Made by a program: the position numbers and the translations under genes
Notes under the pieces: model-generated
Seen by the model: only the letters and a program-made list of their open reading frames with translations
What the model was told of the DNA's origin: nothing
Database searches by the model: none
Assembly: GCA_031553495.1 (NCBI GenBank)
Contig: JAVBLN010000039.1
Span: 12,157 to 76,156 of the forward strand
From: Pinibacter sp031553495
Lineage (GTDB): Bacteria; Bacteroidota; Bacteroidia; Chitinophagales; Chitinophagaceae
Reading direction: 5' to 3'
DNA: 64,000 nucleotides
Shown: piece by piece, positions 32,607 through 40,910 of the stretch
Numbering within the stretch: position 1 is the first letter of the stretch
Layout: every line of letters begins with the position of its first letter

Positions 32607-33977
32607 TCAAAACAGAAGATTGTACACTTCTTCCACCCGCGCCACAGATACGATCTCAATATTGGACTTTAGGTTACTTAATCCTTTTTTATTGTATCGC
32701 GAAATGATGATTTTCTCAAACCCCATCTTTTCGGCTTCAGCAATGCGTTGCTCAATCCTGTTCACGGCACGTATTTCTCCGCTTAACCCCACTTCGCCGG
32801 CAAAGCAGATATTTACCGGCAAAGGAATATCTTCATAAGAACTCAATAAAGCGCAAAGCACCGCAAGGTCAATGGCCGGGTCTTCAACTTTTAAGCCTCC
32901 GGCAATATTAAGAAACACATCTTTAACGCCAAAATGAAAGCCGCCGCGTTTTTCAAGCACTGCCAGCAACAGTTGCAGTCTTCTCAGGTCCATGCCACTC
33001 ACCGTTCTTTGCGGCGTGCCATACACCGATTGGGTAACCAGCGCCTGAATTTCTATTAGTAAAGGTCTTAACCCTTCAATAGTGGCAGCAATGGCGGTAC
33101 CACTCAATTGTTCTTCTTTTTGGGAAATCAATATTTCGCTGGGATTACTTACGCCTCGCATACCATTTCCCGTCATTTCATAAATGCCCAGCTCGGCAGT
33201 GCTGCCAAATCGGTTTTTCAAAGTGCGCAATATGCGGTATGCATAATGCCGGTCGCCTTCAAATTGAAGAACTGTATCCACCATGTGTTCTAAAATTTTC
33301 GGGCCGGCTATACTTCCGTCTTTAGTAATGTGGCCAATTAAAAAAACCGGCGTGTCGGTTTCCTTGGCAAACCGTTGCAGCTCAGCTGCACACTCTCTTA
33401 TCTGCGACACGCTTCCGGCAGATGATTCAATAAACGGTGTGTGCAGGGTTTGAATCGAATCTATAATGACCAGTTGAGGTCGCAGTTTTTTTATTTCCTG
33501 AAAAATTACCTGTGTAGAAGTTTCCGTAAGCAGGTAAAAATTTTCATTTGAGGCTTTCAATCTGTCGGCCCGCATTTTTATTTGCTGTTCGCTTTCCTCG
33601 CCACTCACATACAAGATGCAAATGTTTTTCATTTGCAATCCGTTTTGCAAAAACAATGTCGATTTTCCAATTCCCGGTTCTCCCGCTACCAGCACTATGC
33701 TGCCATTTACAATACCGCCTCCCAGCACACGGTTCAATTCCGCGTCATGCGTTATGATACGTTTTTCTTCGCTGCTCGCAATTTCATGAAGCGATACGGT
33801 TTTGTTTTTTCTTTCGCCGTTATATGATTTCCAGTCATCGTTGTTTTTTGTTTTTTCCTTTTGTACCAATTCTTCCACAAAAGTGTTCCATTGCTGACAT
33901 GAAGGACACTTGCCCAACCACTTCGCACTTTCATATCCGCAATTCTGACAAAAGAAAGCTGATTTCGTTTTACTCAT
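32607..33977 (-). CDS. radA: DNA repair protein RadA
   Basis: A 456-residue RecA-like helicase that drives branch migration in recombinational repair. Domains in order: a C4 zinc finger (Cys10, Cys13, Cys24, Cys27), a RecA-like ATPase with Walker A GEPGIGKST near residues 99-107, the RadA-specific KNRFG motif near residue 252, and a Lon-like C-terminal domain ending in an intact tail. It is alone in its transcript; recA lies 16 kb away. Confidence 0.95.
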   Translation of the reverse strand: MSKTKSAFFCQNCGYESAKWLGKCPSCQQWNTFVEELVQKEKTKNNDDWKSYNGERKNKTVSLHEIASSEEKRIITHDAELNRVLGGGIVNGSIVLVAGEPGIGKSTLFLQNGLQMKNICILYVSGEESEQQIKMRADRLKASNENFYLLTETSTQVIFQEIKKLRPQLVIIDSIQTLHTPFIESSAGSVSQIRECAAELQRFAKETDTPVFLIGHITKDGSIAGPKILEHMVDTVLQFEGDRHYAYRILRTLKNRFGSTAELGIYEMTGNGMRGVSNPSEILISQKEEQLSGTAIAATIEGLRPLLIEIQALVTQSVYGTPQRTVSGMDLRRLQLLLAVLEKRGGFHFGVKDVFLNIAGGLKVEDPAIDLAVLCALLSSYEDIPLPVNICFAGEVGLSGEIRAVNRIEQRIAEAEKMGFEKIIISRYNKKGLSNLKSNIEIVSVARVEEVYNLLF

Positions 33978-34044
33978 TCAATAAAGATAGTAGAATTAAA
34001 AATCAAAGAACAATTCCAATAAGGCGTACTGCAGGTTGCAAGAA

Positions 34045-34123
34045 ATATTTTTGTGTACCGGCGACAGTATTTCATGGCATCATCGTTGTGTCACTCACTT
34101 GTACGGCAGTATTTCATAGCATC
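34045..34123 (+). repeat. GTC element copy 18
   Basis: Left arm of the ATTTCATGGCATCATCG type; the right arm CGGCAGTATTTCATAGCATC is of the same type, so both arms match here. Confidence 0.82.
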
Positions 34124-34378
34124 AATGCAATGCATGCGCTACTATCAGCCTGCTCAACCAATTATTCGAAATCGCTATAGTAGTAAATAGTCGTACATCA
34201 TTCCATTAGCAGTTGTATAACAGAGGTCGTTTCTTTTTATAACCTTTAACAGTATCCCCGTATGACGATTGTCATAAGAACATGAAGAACGGATAGTCTA
34301 TAGAATAAATTGAGTATAGAGAAATCGATTTCTAAAAATCAAAAACAGATAAAAGGAGTTTTCAGTTTAATTCATTTG

Positions 34379-34486
34379 AAAATGAAAAATACGCTTCTAA
34401 CTAATTCAAAAAAGAACAAACAATGTTTAATAGAATTTGTTTTTTAAAAAATGGAAAATAATGTTGTTGATAGAATTTTTAAAAAG
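34379..34486 (+). other. Possible micro-ORFs before a GC-rich hairpin
   Basis: An AAGGAG box near 34353 precedes an ATG at 34382 that encodes about 21 residues (MKNTLLTNSKKNKQ...), followed by a second ATG at 34450 of about 12 codons. The hairpin at 34492-34513 follows. Coding status is uncertain; the rest of 33978-34797 shows no gene. Confidence 0.2.
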
Positions 34487-34491
34487 TAAAA

Positions 34492-34513
34492 GGGCCGGCA
34501 AAATTGCCGGCCC
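34492..34513. terminator. GC-rich hairpin, possible minus-strand terminator
   Basis: GGGCCGGCAA-AA-TTGCCGGCCC. On the minus strand it is followed by TTTTACTTTTT, as a terminator would be, although no minus-strand gene is visible upstream of it. Confidence 0.5.
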
Positions 34514-34686
34514 CTTACTTACTAACCCATTAAATTCTTGCACTAAATTACAAATTAGCGCCACATAACAAAATAATTTTTTGCCTCTGTGAATAACTTT
34601 TATGATTTTAAAATGTCAATTCATTTTTTTAAACAATTAACAATCAATTACTTATTTTTCATAAATAAAATAGTTTCAATATATTA

Positions 34687-34702
34687 ATGTCAAATTTGAC
34701 AT
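34687..34702. promoter_or_regulatory. 16-bp perfect palindrome, possible operator
   Basis: ATGTCAAATTTGACAT, 95 bp upstream of the zinc peptidase gene. A second dyad, GACA-AAA-TGTC, lies about 20 bp further on at 34720-34730. Confidence 0.4.
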
Positions 34703-34797
34703 ATCATCTCGCCGACTATGACAAAATGTCGTAAAATGAAAAATTTAAGAAAATGGCAGCTTTATTGTTATTACTTTTACCTAAAATTTAGTTTGTA

Positions 34798-35478
34798 ATG
34801 ACACCCTCAGTAATGTTAATCTCGTTGATTTTTGTGGGCATTAGTATGTTGGTTTCCTTTGTGTTAAAGAGCAAGTTCAACTCGTATAGCAAAGTGCCCC
34901 TGGTAAGTGGTTTAACCGGTAAAGAAGTGGCTGAAAAGATGCTTAAGGAAAACGGCATTTACGATGTTCAGGTTATTTCAGTTGACGGTTTCCTCTCCGA
35001 CCACTACAACCCTGCCAATAAAACGGTAAATTTAAGTCCCGACGTTTATAATGGTGCTAGTGTGGCCGCCGCAGCCGTTGCTGCGCACGAATGCGGGCAC
35101 GCTGTTCAGCATGCTTCGGCTTACCCCTGGTTAGGTTTTCGCAGTAAACTGGTGCCGGTAGTGCAAATTAGCTCCAGCCTTGTACAGTGGGTACTACTGG
35201 GCGGTATTCTTGCCATCAAGGTATTTCCCCAGTTGCTACTTATAGGAATTATTCTTTTTGCATTAACCACGTTGTTCTCAGTAGTTACTCTTCCCGTGGA
35301 ATTTGACGCCAGCAACAGAGCGCTTGCATGGCTCAACAGAACAAATGTTACCAGCCAAAGGGAATATCCTAAAGCGAAAGATGCGCTTAAATGGGCTGCA
35401 ATGACTTATGTGGTAGCAGCTATTGCTTCCATTGTTACACTCATTCAGTACATTGCTATTTACAATAATAGAAAATAA
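34798..35478 (+). CDS. YugP-type zinc metallopeptidase
   Basis: A 226-residue membrane protein with an N-terminal transmembrane segment (residues 3-22). The soluble part carries GLTGKEVAEKMLKENGI and SDHYNPANKTVNLSPDVYNGASVAAAAVAAHECGHAVQHA, with zinc ligands His97 and His101. Two further transmembrane segments follow at about 120-165 and one at the C terminus. This is the Zn_peptidase_2/YugP family, of unknown substrate. It ends with a clear terminator. Confidence 0.9.
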   Translation: MTPSVMLISLIFVGISMLVSFVLKSKFNSYSKVPLVSGLTGKEVAEKMLKENGIYDVQVISVDGFLSDHYNPANKTVNLSPDVYNGASVAAAAVAAHECGHAVQHASAYPWLGFRSKLVPVVQISSSLVQWVLLGGILAIKVFPQLLLIGIILFALTTLFSVVTLPVEFDASNRALAWLNRTNVTSQREYPKAKDALKWAAMTYVVAAIASIVTLIQYIAIYNNRK

Positions 35479-35499
35479 TTTATTCGCAACTTATAATTC

Positions 35500-35537
35500 G
35501 AAGGTTGATAGTACAAGTCTATCAACCTTCTTTTTTT
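35500..35537 (+). terminator. Rho-independent terminator of the zinc peptidase gene
   Basis: GAAGGTTGATAG-TACAAGT-CTATCAACCTTC followed by seven T, 22 bp after the stop codon and abutting the convergent HerA-like gene. Confidence 0.93.
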
Positions 35538-35538
35538 A

Positions 35539-37074
35539 TTAAAACCAGCTTTTCTTTCTGCTCTTTCCGCCAAGTCCCAATGCTCCCAGCAAACCTCTTG
35601 TTATCATGCTTGCAGCAGTTCTGCCCACTTGCCGCGTAATTGGATTGTCCAACACTTCTTCTATTACCGATTTGTCCTTTGCGGTTTTTTTTGTAGTGGT
35701 GGTTTTGGATTTCTCCTCTGCTTCTTCAAGTTTGGCAGTAAGTATTTCATATGCGCTTTCCGAATCAATCTGCTGATTATATTTTCTCACCAGTCTTGAT
35801 TGGCTCACAATACGATCAATTTCATCTGCCGTCAGCACATCCATACGGCTGCGCGGCGAGCAAAGCATAACATGCGCAAGAGGCGTGGGTATACCTTTTT
35901 CATTAAGCATGGTTACAAGCGCTTCGCCAATGCCTAATTGAGTAAGCAGGTCTTCGGTTTTATAAAATGTTGTTTCAGGATAATTTTCGGCAGCCTGTTT
36001 AATTACTTTTCTGTCTGCCGCGGTAAAAGCCCGCAAAGAGTGTTGCACTTTCAGGCCAAGCTGGCTTAATACCGTTGCCGGAACATCCATTGGGTTTTGC
36101 GTACAAAAGAAAATGCCAACCCCTTTCGAACGGATCAGTTTTATAATAGTTTCAATTTGCTGAAGTAATGCGCTACTGGCTTCCTGGAAAATCAAATGTG
36201 CTTCATCAATAAAAATAACCAGTTTCGGCTTATCAAGATCACCCTCCTCCGGGCAGGTTGCATATAGCTCTGCCAGCATTTGCAGCATGAAAGTAGAAAA
36301 CAGTTTCGGCCTGTCCTGCAAATCGGTCACCCGCAACACGCTAATGATACCGCGACCATCATCGCTGATGCGCATAAGGTCGTCTATATGAAAACTAATT
36401 TCACCAAAGAAAAGATCCGCTCCCTGTTGTTGCAGCTCTACCACTTTGCGCAAAATGGTACCAATGGAAGTAGTAGAAATATTACCGTAATCTTTCGATA
36501 ATTCTTCTTTGCCTTCGTTGCTCACATATTGCAGCACTTTCACAAAATCTTTCAAATCGAGTAAGGGCAGTTTAGTGTCATCACAATATTTGAAGATCAT
36601 GGCCACAAGGCCGGCCTGTGTATCATTCAGTCCAAGAATTTTACTAAGCAAAACAGGACCAAATTCGCTTACGGTGGCACGCAATCTAACGCCTTTCTCA
36701 TTGCTAAGTGTAAGCAATTCGGTTGGATATGCGGAAGGCGAGTAAGTAAGTCCCAGTTTTTGATAACGCTCTGCAATTTTATCGTTGCTCTTACCTTCGG
36801 CGGCGATACCGCTCAGGTCGCCTTTAATGTCCATCATTAATACAGGCACACTATTATCACTAAGCATTTCGCTTATAACTTGCAGGGTTTTCGTTTTTCC
36901 TGTTCCGGTAGCGCCGGCAATCAGGCCATGCCTGTTCATGGTTTTCAAAGGAAGAAAAATATCAGCGCCCTGAACCACTTCTCCATCCAACATGGCCACA
37001 CCTATTTTGGCGGCTTCTCCTTTAAACTTATATCCCTCGTTTATTGTTTGCAAAAATTGTGATGCATCCGGCAT
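35539..37074 (-). CDS. HerA-like ATPase (DUF853/YjgR family)
   Basis: A 511-residue P-loop ATPase. Walker A is GATGTGKTKT (residues 54-63) and Walker B is KLVIFIDEAHLIFQEA. The C terminus ends in a Gly/Ala-rich, basic tail (TRGLLGALGLGGKSRKKSWF). Family members resemble the HerA DNA-pumping helicase, but their role in bacteria is unknown. No NurA nuclease gene is adjacent. It is convergent with the zinc peptidase gene. Confidence 0.88.
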   Translation of the reverse strand: MPDASQFLQTINEGYKFKGEAAKIGVAMLDGEVVQGADIFLPLKTMNRHGLIAGATGTGKTKTLQVISEMLSDNSVPVLMMDIKGDLSGIAAEGKSNDKIAERYQKLGLTYSPSAYPTELLTLSNEKGVRLRATVSEFGPVLLSKILGLNDTQAGLVAMIFKYCDDTKLPLLDLKDFVKVLQYVSNEGKEELSKDYGNISTTSIGTILRKVVELQQQGADLFFGEISFHIDDLMRISDDGRGIISVLRVTDLQDRPKLFSTFMLQMLAELYATCPEEGDLDKPKLVIFIDEAHLIFQEASSALLQQIETIIKLIRSKGVGIFFCTQNPMDVPATVLSQLGLKVQHSLRAFTAADRKVIKQAAENYPETTFYKTEDLLTQLGIGEALVTMLNEKGIPTPLAHVMLCSPRSRMDVLTADEIDRIVSQSRLVRKYNQQIDSESAYEILTAKLEEAEEKSKTTTTKKTAKDKSVIEEVLDNPITRQVGRTAASMITRGLLGALGLGGKSRKKSWF

Positions 37075-37188
37075 AGCAAATAATTGAATGAATGATTAAT
37101 TGATTGTTTCAACCAAAGAGTGAATTAATATTTACAAAGTTGCGTTTAAATTTTAAAATTAAACTTAGCCTGGTGTAGAATTATGTGA

Positions 37189-37266
37189 TTTTTTGGAGGT
37201 GAGCTATAGTAATTCTATTGGGCATCGTTGTGTCACTCACTTGTACGGCAGGAATGCTATGGGACG
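37189..37266 (+). repeat. GTC element copy 19
   Basis: The left arm has been replaced by a right-type arm (TAGTAATTCTATTGGGC); core and right arm are standard. Confidence 0.8.
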
Positions 37267-37270
37267 GGCT

Positions 37271-37362
37271 GCAAGTTACAAGTTACAGGTCTCAGGTTGC
37301 CGGTTGCCGGTGTTTCAGTACAGGCAAGCATTATCGAAATAAGAAGTAAGAAGTAAGAAAAG
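37271..37362. repeat. Heptad arrays with in-register class changes
   Basis: GCAAGTT, ACAAGTT, ACAGGTC, TCAGGTT, GCCGGTT, GCCGGTG occupy 37271-37312 without a break. AGAAGTA-type units follow at 37341-37362. Confidence 0.88.
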
Positions 37363-37387
37363 AGAAATCAGAGATCAGCGGCGTATG

Positions 37388-37422
37388 CAGATGTCCTACA
37401 CCTCTAAGGTGTAGGACATCTG
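37388..37422. repeat. TGTCCTACACCT hairpin, copy 3
   Basis: Perfect 16-bp stem CAGATGTCCTACACCT with a CTA loop. Confidence 0.9.
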
Positions 37423-37429
37423 GCGACAA

Positions 37430-37615
37430 GCCTGAAACATTTTAGCCGATGAACAGCATTACTACCGATGAAGTGATTGCGACGCAACGATGATGCCATG
37501 AAATACCGCAGCCGGTATCATAACTATACTTGCGGTATTCATCAAGACCAAAAAACAATAAAAGACAACTTGATAAAAACTGTCGCTCGTACCATAAAAT
37601 ATTAACTCAAACAAC
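37430..37615 (-). repeat. GTC element copy 20, long variant (composite R4 copy 2)
   Basis: Nearly the same as 27896-28080, including the AT-rich 5' extension. Hairpin ATACCG-CAGC-CGGTAT and core TTGCGACGCAA. Downstream of the TonB-family gene in its direction. Confidence 0.87.
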
Positions 37616-37701
37616 ACTAAAACAGTGGAGAGATCAGGTGTCAGAAGAAATTATTCCAACTCCGGCAACTGATATCAGTTTTAGCACTCTCCATTCTCCA
37701 T

Positions 37702-38451
37702 TTAATACCTAAATGTAATTGGCTGTAGTTTATATGATTTTACTGGCACTCCGTCCTTTTCTGCAGGCGTCCATTTTCCCGATTTTTTTAAAACACGGAG
37801 TGCCTCCTTATCCATCCAATAGTTAGCGGATCTGAATATTTCAAAATCATACGCCTCCCCATTTTTATCTATTAAAAACTGAACCACTACTGTTCCCTTG
37901 AGCAAGTATTTCACAGCCTTATCCGGATATTCTATATTTTTATTCAAATACTTAGCCCACGCGGATCGTCCACCGGAAAATTCCGAGTCCTTTTCTCCTG
38001 GTGTTATAGCTATATCCTTATTGGTTTTTGTAGAATCAATTGGTTTCCTCCAAGCTGTATCTGTTCGGATAATATTCCCATTTAGGTAGATTGTTCTTGA
38101 AGTCCATTTACCTCCCGGATTCAGAAATATACAACTATCAAGTTCGCCATTAGTATATAATTGAATTGAATCTCTTTCGCCATGCAAATTGTAATAAATA
38201 AAACGACCATCGGGAATGCTGCGTGCCTCATCCTTATATGATTCTGTTAGAATGCGGGGACCGCGATAATAGTAATAGTGCATTTGCCACAATGAATCGC
38301 CCATTTTTTCGATTTCTGATAAAAATGTAGCGTTCTTTTCTGAACACGGATCTTGATTGATGTCGTAAAAGGTAATATTGTCTTTGGTTTGCGCGGAGGA
38401 TTTTGTAACACATAATAATAATAACATCACGGCGGTAATGATATGTTTCAT
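37702..38451 (-). CDS. TonB-family protein
   Basis: A 249-residue exported protein with a signal peptide (residues 1-20). The N-terminal half contains MORN-like strands (DGRFIYYNLHGERDSIQLYTNGELDSCIFL). The C-terminal 80 residues form a TonB C-terminal domain: IEYPDKAVKYLLKGTVVVQFLIDKNGEAYDFEIFRSANYWMDKEALRVLKKSGKW. A TonB box partner is not encoded nearby, and the usual N-terminal membrane anchor is replaced by a cleavable signal. It may act in an envelope sensing or export role rather than as the main energy transducer. Confidence 0.82.
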   Translation of the reverse strand: MKHIITAVMLLLLCVTKSSAQTKDNITFYDINQDPCSEKNATFLSEIEKMGDSLWQMHYYYYRGPRILTESYKDEARSIPDGRFIYYNLHGERDSIQLYTNGELDSCIFLNPGGKWTSRTIYLNGNIIRTDTAWRKPIDSTKTNKDIAITPGEKDSEFSGGRSAWAKYLNKNIEYPDKAVKYLLKGTVVVQFLIDKNGEAYDFEIFRSANYWMDKEALRVLKKSGKWTPAEKDGVPVKSYKLQPITFRY

Positions 38452-38499
38452 ATTATTTGGATTTACGATGATGACAGAAAATTAGTCAACTGACCACAA

Positions 38500-38526
38500 C
38501 ATAGGTAACCGCTGATCATAGGTAAC
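38500..38526. promoter_or_regulatory. Tandem 10-bp direct repeats upstream of the TonB-family gene
   Basis: CATAGGTAAC occurs twice with a 17-bp period, 49 bp upstream of the start codon. A LytTR regulator, a family that binds tandem direct repeats, is encoded next door, so this may be its operator. Confidence 0.4.
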
Positions 38527-38788
38527 TATTCACCTCAAAAAATGCCCTTTTTTTAGTTCCCAAAATAGAGGAGTGTTATCTATATTTTGGAGACTGATCT
38601 TTGAGAATCATTTTTTGAGGAGGGCTTATGCCCATGAATATTTTTGTGTATTAAAATTATTGATTTTATTAGGTTTTAGAAAATTTAGACTCAACTTTAT
38701 GTTCATCATTTTTGGATACTTCAACCTCAATAGAACTATTTATTTTAAAGATACAACAGCAGGATGCGGTTCTTGACTTCTGATTTCT

Positions 38789-38823
38789 CTACTGCCTGCT
38801 GCCTACTGATTACTGCCAACTGC
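38789..38823. repeat. Heptad array, CTACTGC class
   Basis: CTACTGC, CTGCTGC, CTACTGA, TTACTGC, CAACTGC. It abuts GTC copy 21. The rest of 38527-39052 shows no gene. Confidence 0.88.
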
Positions 38824-38824
38824 T

Positions 38825-38915
38825 CCATAGCATTCCTGCGGTACAAGTGAGTGACACAACGATGCTTAATAGTAGCACTACCGCCGGTCCCCAAAAAATA
38901 TTGCCAATATTTACC
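38825..38915 (-). repeat. GTC element copy 21
   Basis: Complete core and arms, downstream of the LytTR gene in its direction. Confidence 0.87.
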
Positions 38916-39052
38916 CGATGTACAAAAAGAGGCACCAAGTACATTCGTGATTAGTTTTGTAGTACTCAACTTTATTTATTGAATGTTCTTGTTTTGTCTT
39001 CCTCTCGCACCAGCAGCATTCTCAATTCTCCACTTATTAAAGCATATTCACA

Positions 39053-39766
39053 TTATTCCGGTTGCAAGCCCAGCAAAGTTTCCAGGTTAGATTTATAATT
39101 GTCGCTTAATGGAATTTCGTGTTGTGCAACTACCACTAACCCCCGCTTAATGGTAGAAATTTTTGGAAGAGATACTATATATGATTTATGAATACGGGCA
39201 AACTGGTGAGCCGGTAATTTTTCTTCCATAGCTTTCATGCTCATGCGGGTAAGCACCGGTTTTGAATTGGCCAAGTGAATGCGAATGTAATCTTTCATTG
39301 CTTCCACAAAAACGATGTCATCATTATTAATTCGAACCTGGTTGTATTCCACATTCACAAAAAAGTAATCGCGTTGTATAGTATGATTTGAATGTAATTG
39401 TTTTTGCTGAAGCTGGAAAAGATCATAAGCCTTATTGCATGCTTTTAAAAATCTTTCGAATGACACAGGCTTTACAAGATAATCAACTACATCAAGGTTG
39501 AAACCTTCAACTGCATAATTTTCATAAGCAGTGATCATAATAGTAAGTGGCTTTACAGATAAACTTTTCAGTAATTGAAAACCGGTAACTCCCGCCATTT
39601 GAATATCGAGAAACATAAGATCTACTTTTTCATGTTTCAGTGCATCCATAGCTTCCATAGCGTTTTTACAGCGTTTTACCAATTTTAGAAAAGGTATTTG
39701 CTTAATATTATCTTCCAATAGATCGAGAGCAAGCTTTTCGTCGTCTACAGCAATACAGTGCATCAT
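39053..39766 (-). CDS. LytTR-type response regulator
   Basis: A 237-residue regulator. The receiver domain has Asp8/Asp9 and phospho-acceptor Asp54 in MFLDIQMAG. A C-terminal LytTR DNA-binding domain follows from about residue 130 (YFFVNVEYNQVRINNDDIVFVEAMKDYIRIHL; RIHKSYIVSLPKISTI). It overlaps its kinase gene by 4 bp (ATGA). LytTR proteins bind pairs of direct repeats in front of target genes. Confidence 0.92.
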   Translation of the reverse strand: MMHCIAVDDEKLALDLLEDNIKQIPFLKLVKRCKNAMEAMDALKHEKVDLMFLDIQMAGVTGFQLLKSLSVKPLTIMITAYENYAVEGFNLDVVDYLVKPVSFERFLKACNKAYDLFQLQQKQLHSNHTIQRDYFFVNVEYNQVRINNDDIVFVEAMKDYIRIHLANSKPVLTRMSMKAMEEKLPAHQFARIHKSYIVSLPKISTIKRGLVVVAQHEIPLSDNYKSNLETLLGLQPE

Positions 39767-40824
39767 TTAAATTGAAATATTAGGTTAATGTAAAACCAGT
39801 TGTCATTTGTATGAATGGTGAGTTTATATTTATCACCATACAACAGATTCAACCTTCTTTGAACATTGATAAGACCAATTCCGGAGTGCTTATCGCTGCA
39901 TTCTTTGTTTGCTAAATTGAATTTATTTTTTACATCGAAGCGCAACTCTCCGTTTTGCTCCATCATTTTTATGTGTATTTCAGGATTTTCAATAAAGCCG
40001 ATACCATGCTTAAAAGCGTTTTCAACAAAGGGTATCAATAGCATGGGTTCTATAGAATAGCTTTCGAAATTTCCATAACTCTCGAAATCAATTAATACGT
40101 TATCAGCAAATCGAAGCTGTTGCAGATCTATATAGCTTTGAAGGTAGTCCTTCTCCTTTGCCAAACTTACTTTATCCTCGTCGGATTCATATAACATATA
40201 ACGCAAAAGATGTGATAGTTTTATTAAAGTTGGCTCCAGTTGTTCCGATCTTGTTCTTGCAAGCGATACCGTGTTGTTCAACACATTGAACATAAAATGC
40301 GGACTAACCTGCGACCGCAAAAAGGAAAGTTCCGTTTTTAAATGCTCGGTTTCTTTTTCTTTTTGTACCCTTTCATTGTGCATATTATCAATTACAAACC
40401 TATATGTGGTACTTATGGCAAGTATGAAAAGTGTAGGAAATACTGATATTATAAATGGAATGCGCCAGGGAATGCTTCTTACATGTTCATAACGGTTAAC
40501 CAGCAGCATTGCCAGCATTACAAACAGGAAAATACCAAAAAGGCTGAGTATATACCACAGCACTTTTTTCTTTTGCATCAATTTCGGAATAAGTATATAA
40601 GCGTTAAGGTAAAAAACAGCCACCAGCAATAAACGAAAAACCATTTGAACGCTTTGTGGTGGCGGAGTGTGCCGCATTTGCTCAGGTGTCTCATTTACAT
40701 TGGGCCGCAGAAAAAAAGGTACTGAGAAAATCAATACCCAGGCTGCCACATGAAACAATACAGCGAAAAAAGGCTGCTGATACCATTTAAGCTGTTCTTT
40801 GTTTTTATCACTGATTGTAAGCAT
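39763..40824 (-). CDS. LytS/YehU-type sensor histidine kinase
   Basis: A 353-residue membrane kinase with four transmembrane segments in residues 17-145. The His_kinase domain has the phospho-accepting His176 in SQVSPHFMFNVLNN, then the HATPase N-box IPFVENAFKHGI and the G-box HSGIGLINVQRRLNLLY. It has no periplasmic sensor domain of size, so it probably senses membrane or envelope state. It is first in an operon with the LytTR regulator. A 12-bp palindrome (TTGAAGCTTCAA, 40856-40867) lies 32 bp upstream. Confidence 0.92.
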   Translation of the reverse strand: MLTISDKNKEQLKWYQQPFFAVLFHVAAWVLIFSVPFFLRPNVNETPEQMRHTPPPQSVQMVFRLLLVAVFYLNAYILIPKLMQKKKVLWYILSLFGIFLFVMLAMLLVNRYEHVRSIPWRIPFIISVFPTLFILAISTTYRFVIDNMHNERVQKEKETEHLKTELSFLRSQVSPHFMFNVLNNTVSLARTRSEQLEPTLIKLSHLLRYMLYESDEDKVSLAKEKDYLQSYIDLQQLRFADNVLIDFESYGNFESYSIEPMLLIPFVENAFKHGIGFIENPEIHIKMMEQNGELRFDVKNKFNLANKECSDKHSGIGLINVQRRLNLLYGDKYKLTIHTNDNWFYINLIFQFK

Positions 40825-40910
40825 GTGGTTGTAAACTCAATTTTGTAAATGTAAGTTGAAGCTTCAATTGTGCGTGATTGTTTACTCCCGGCCAAAAACT
40901 TAATGAAAGG

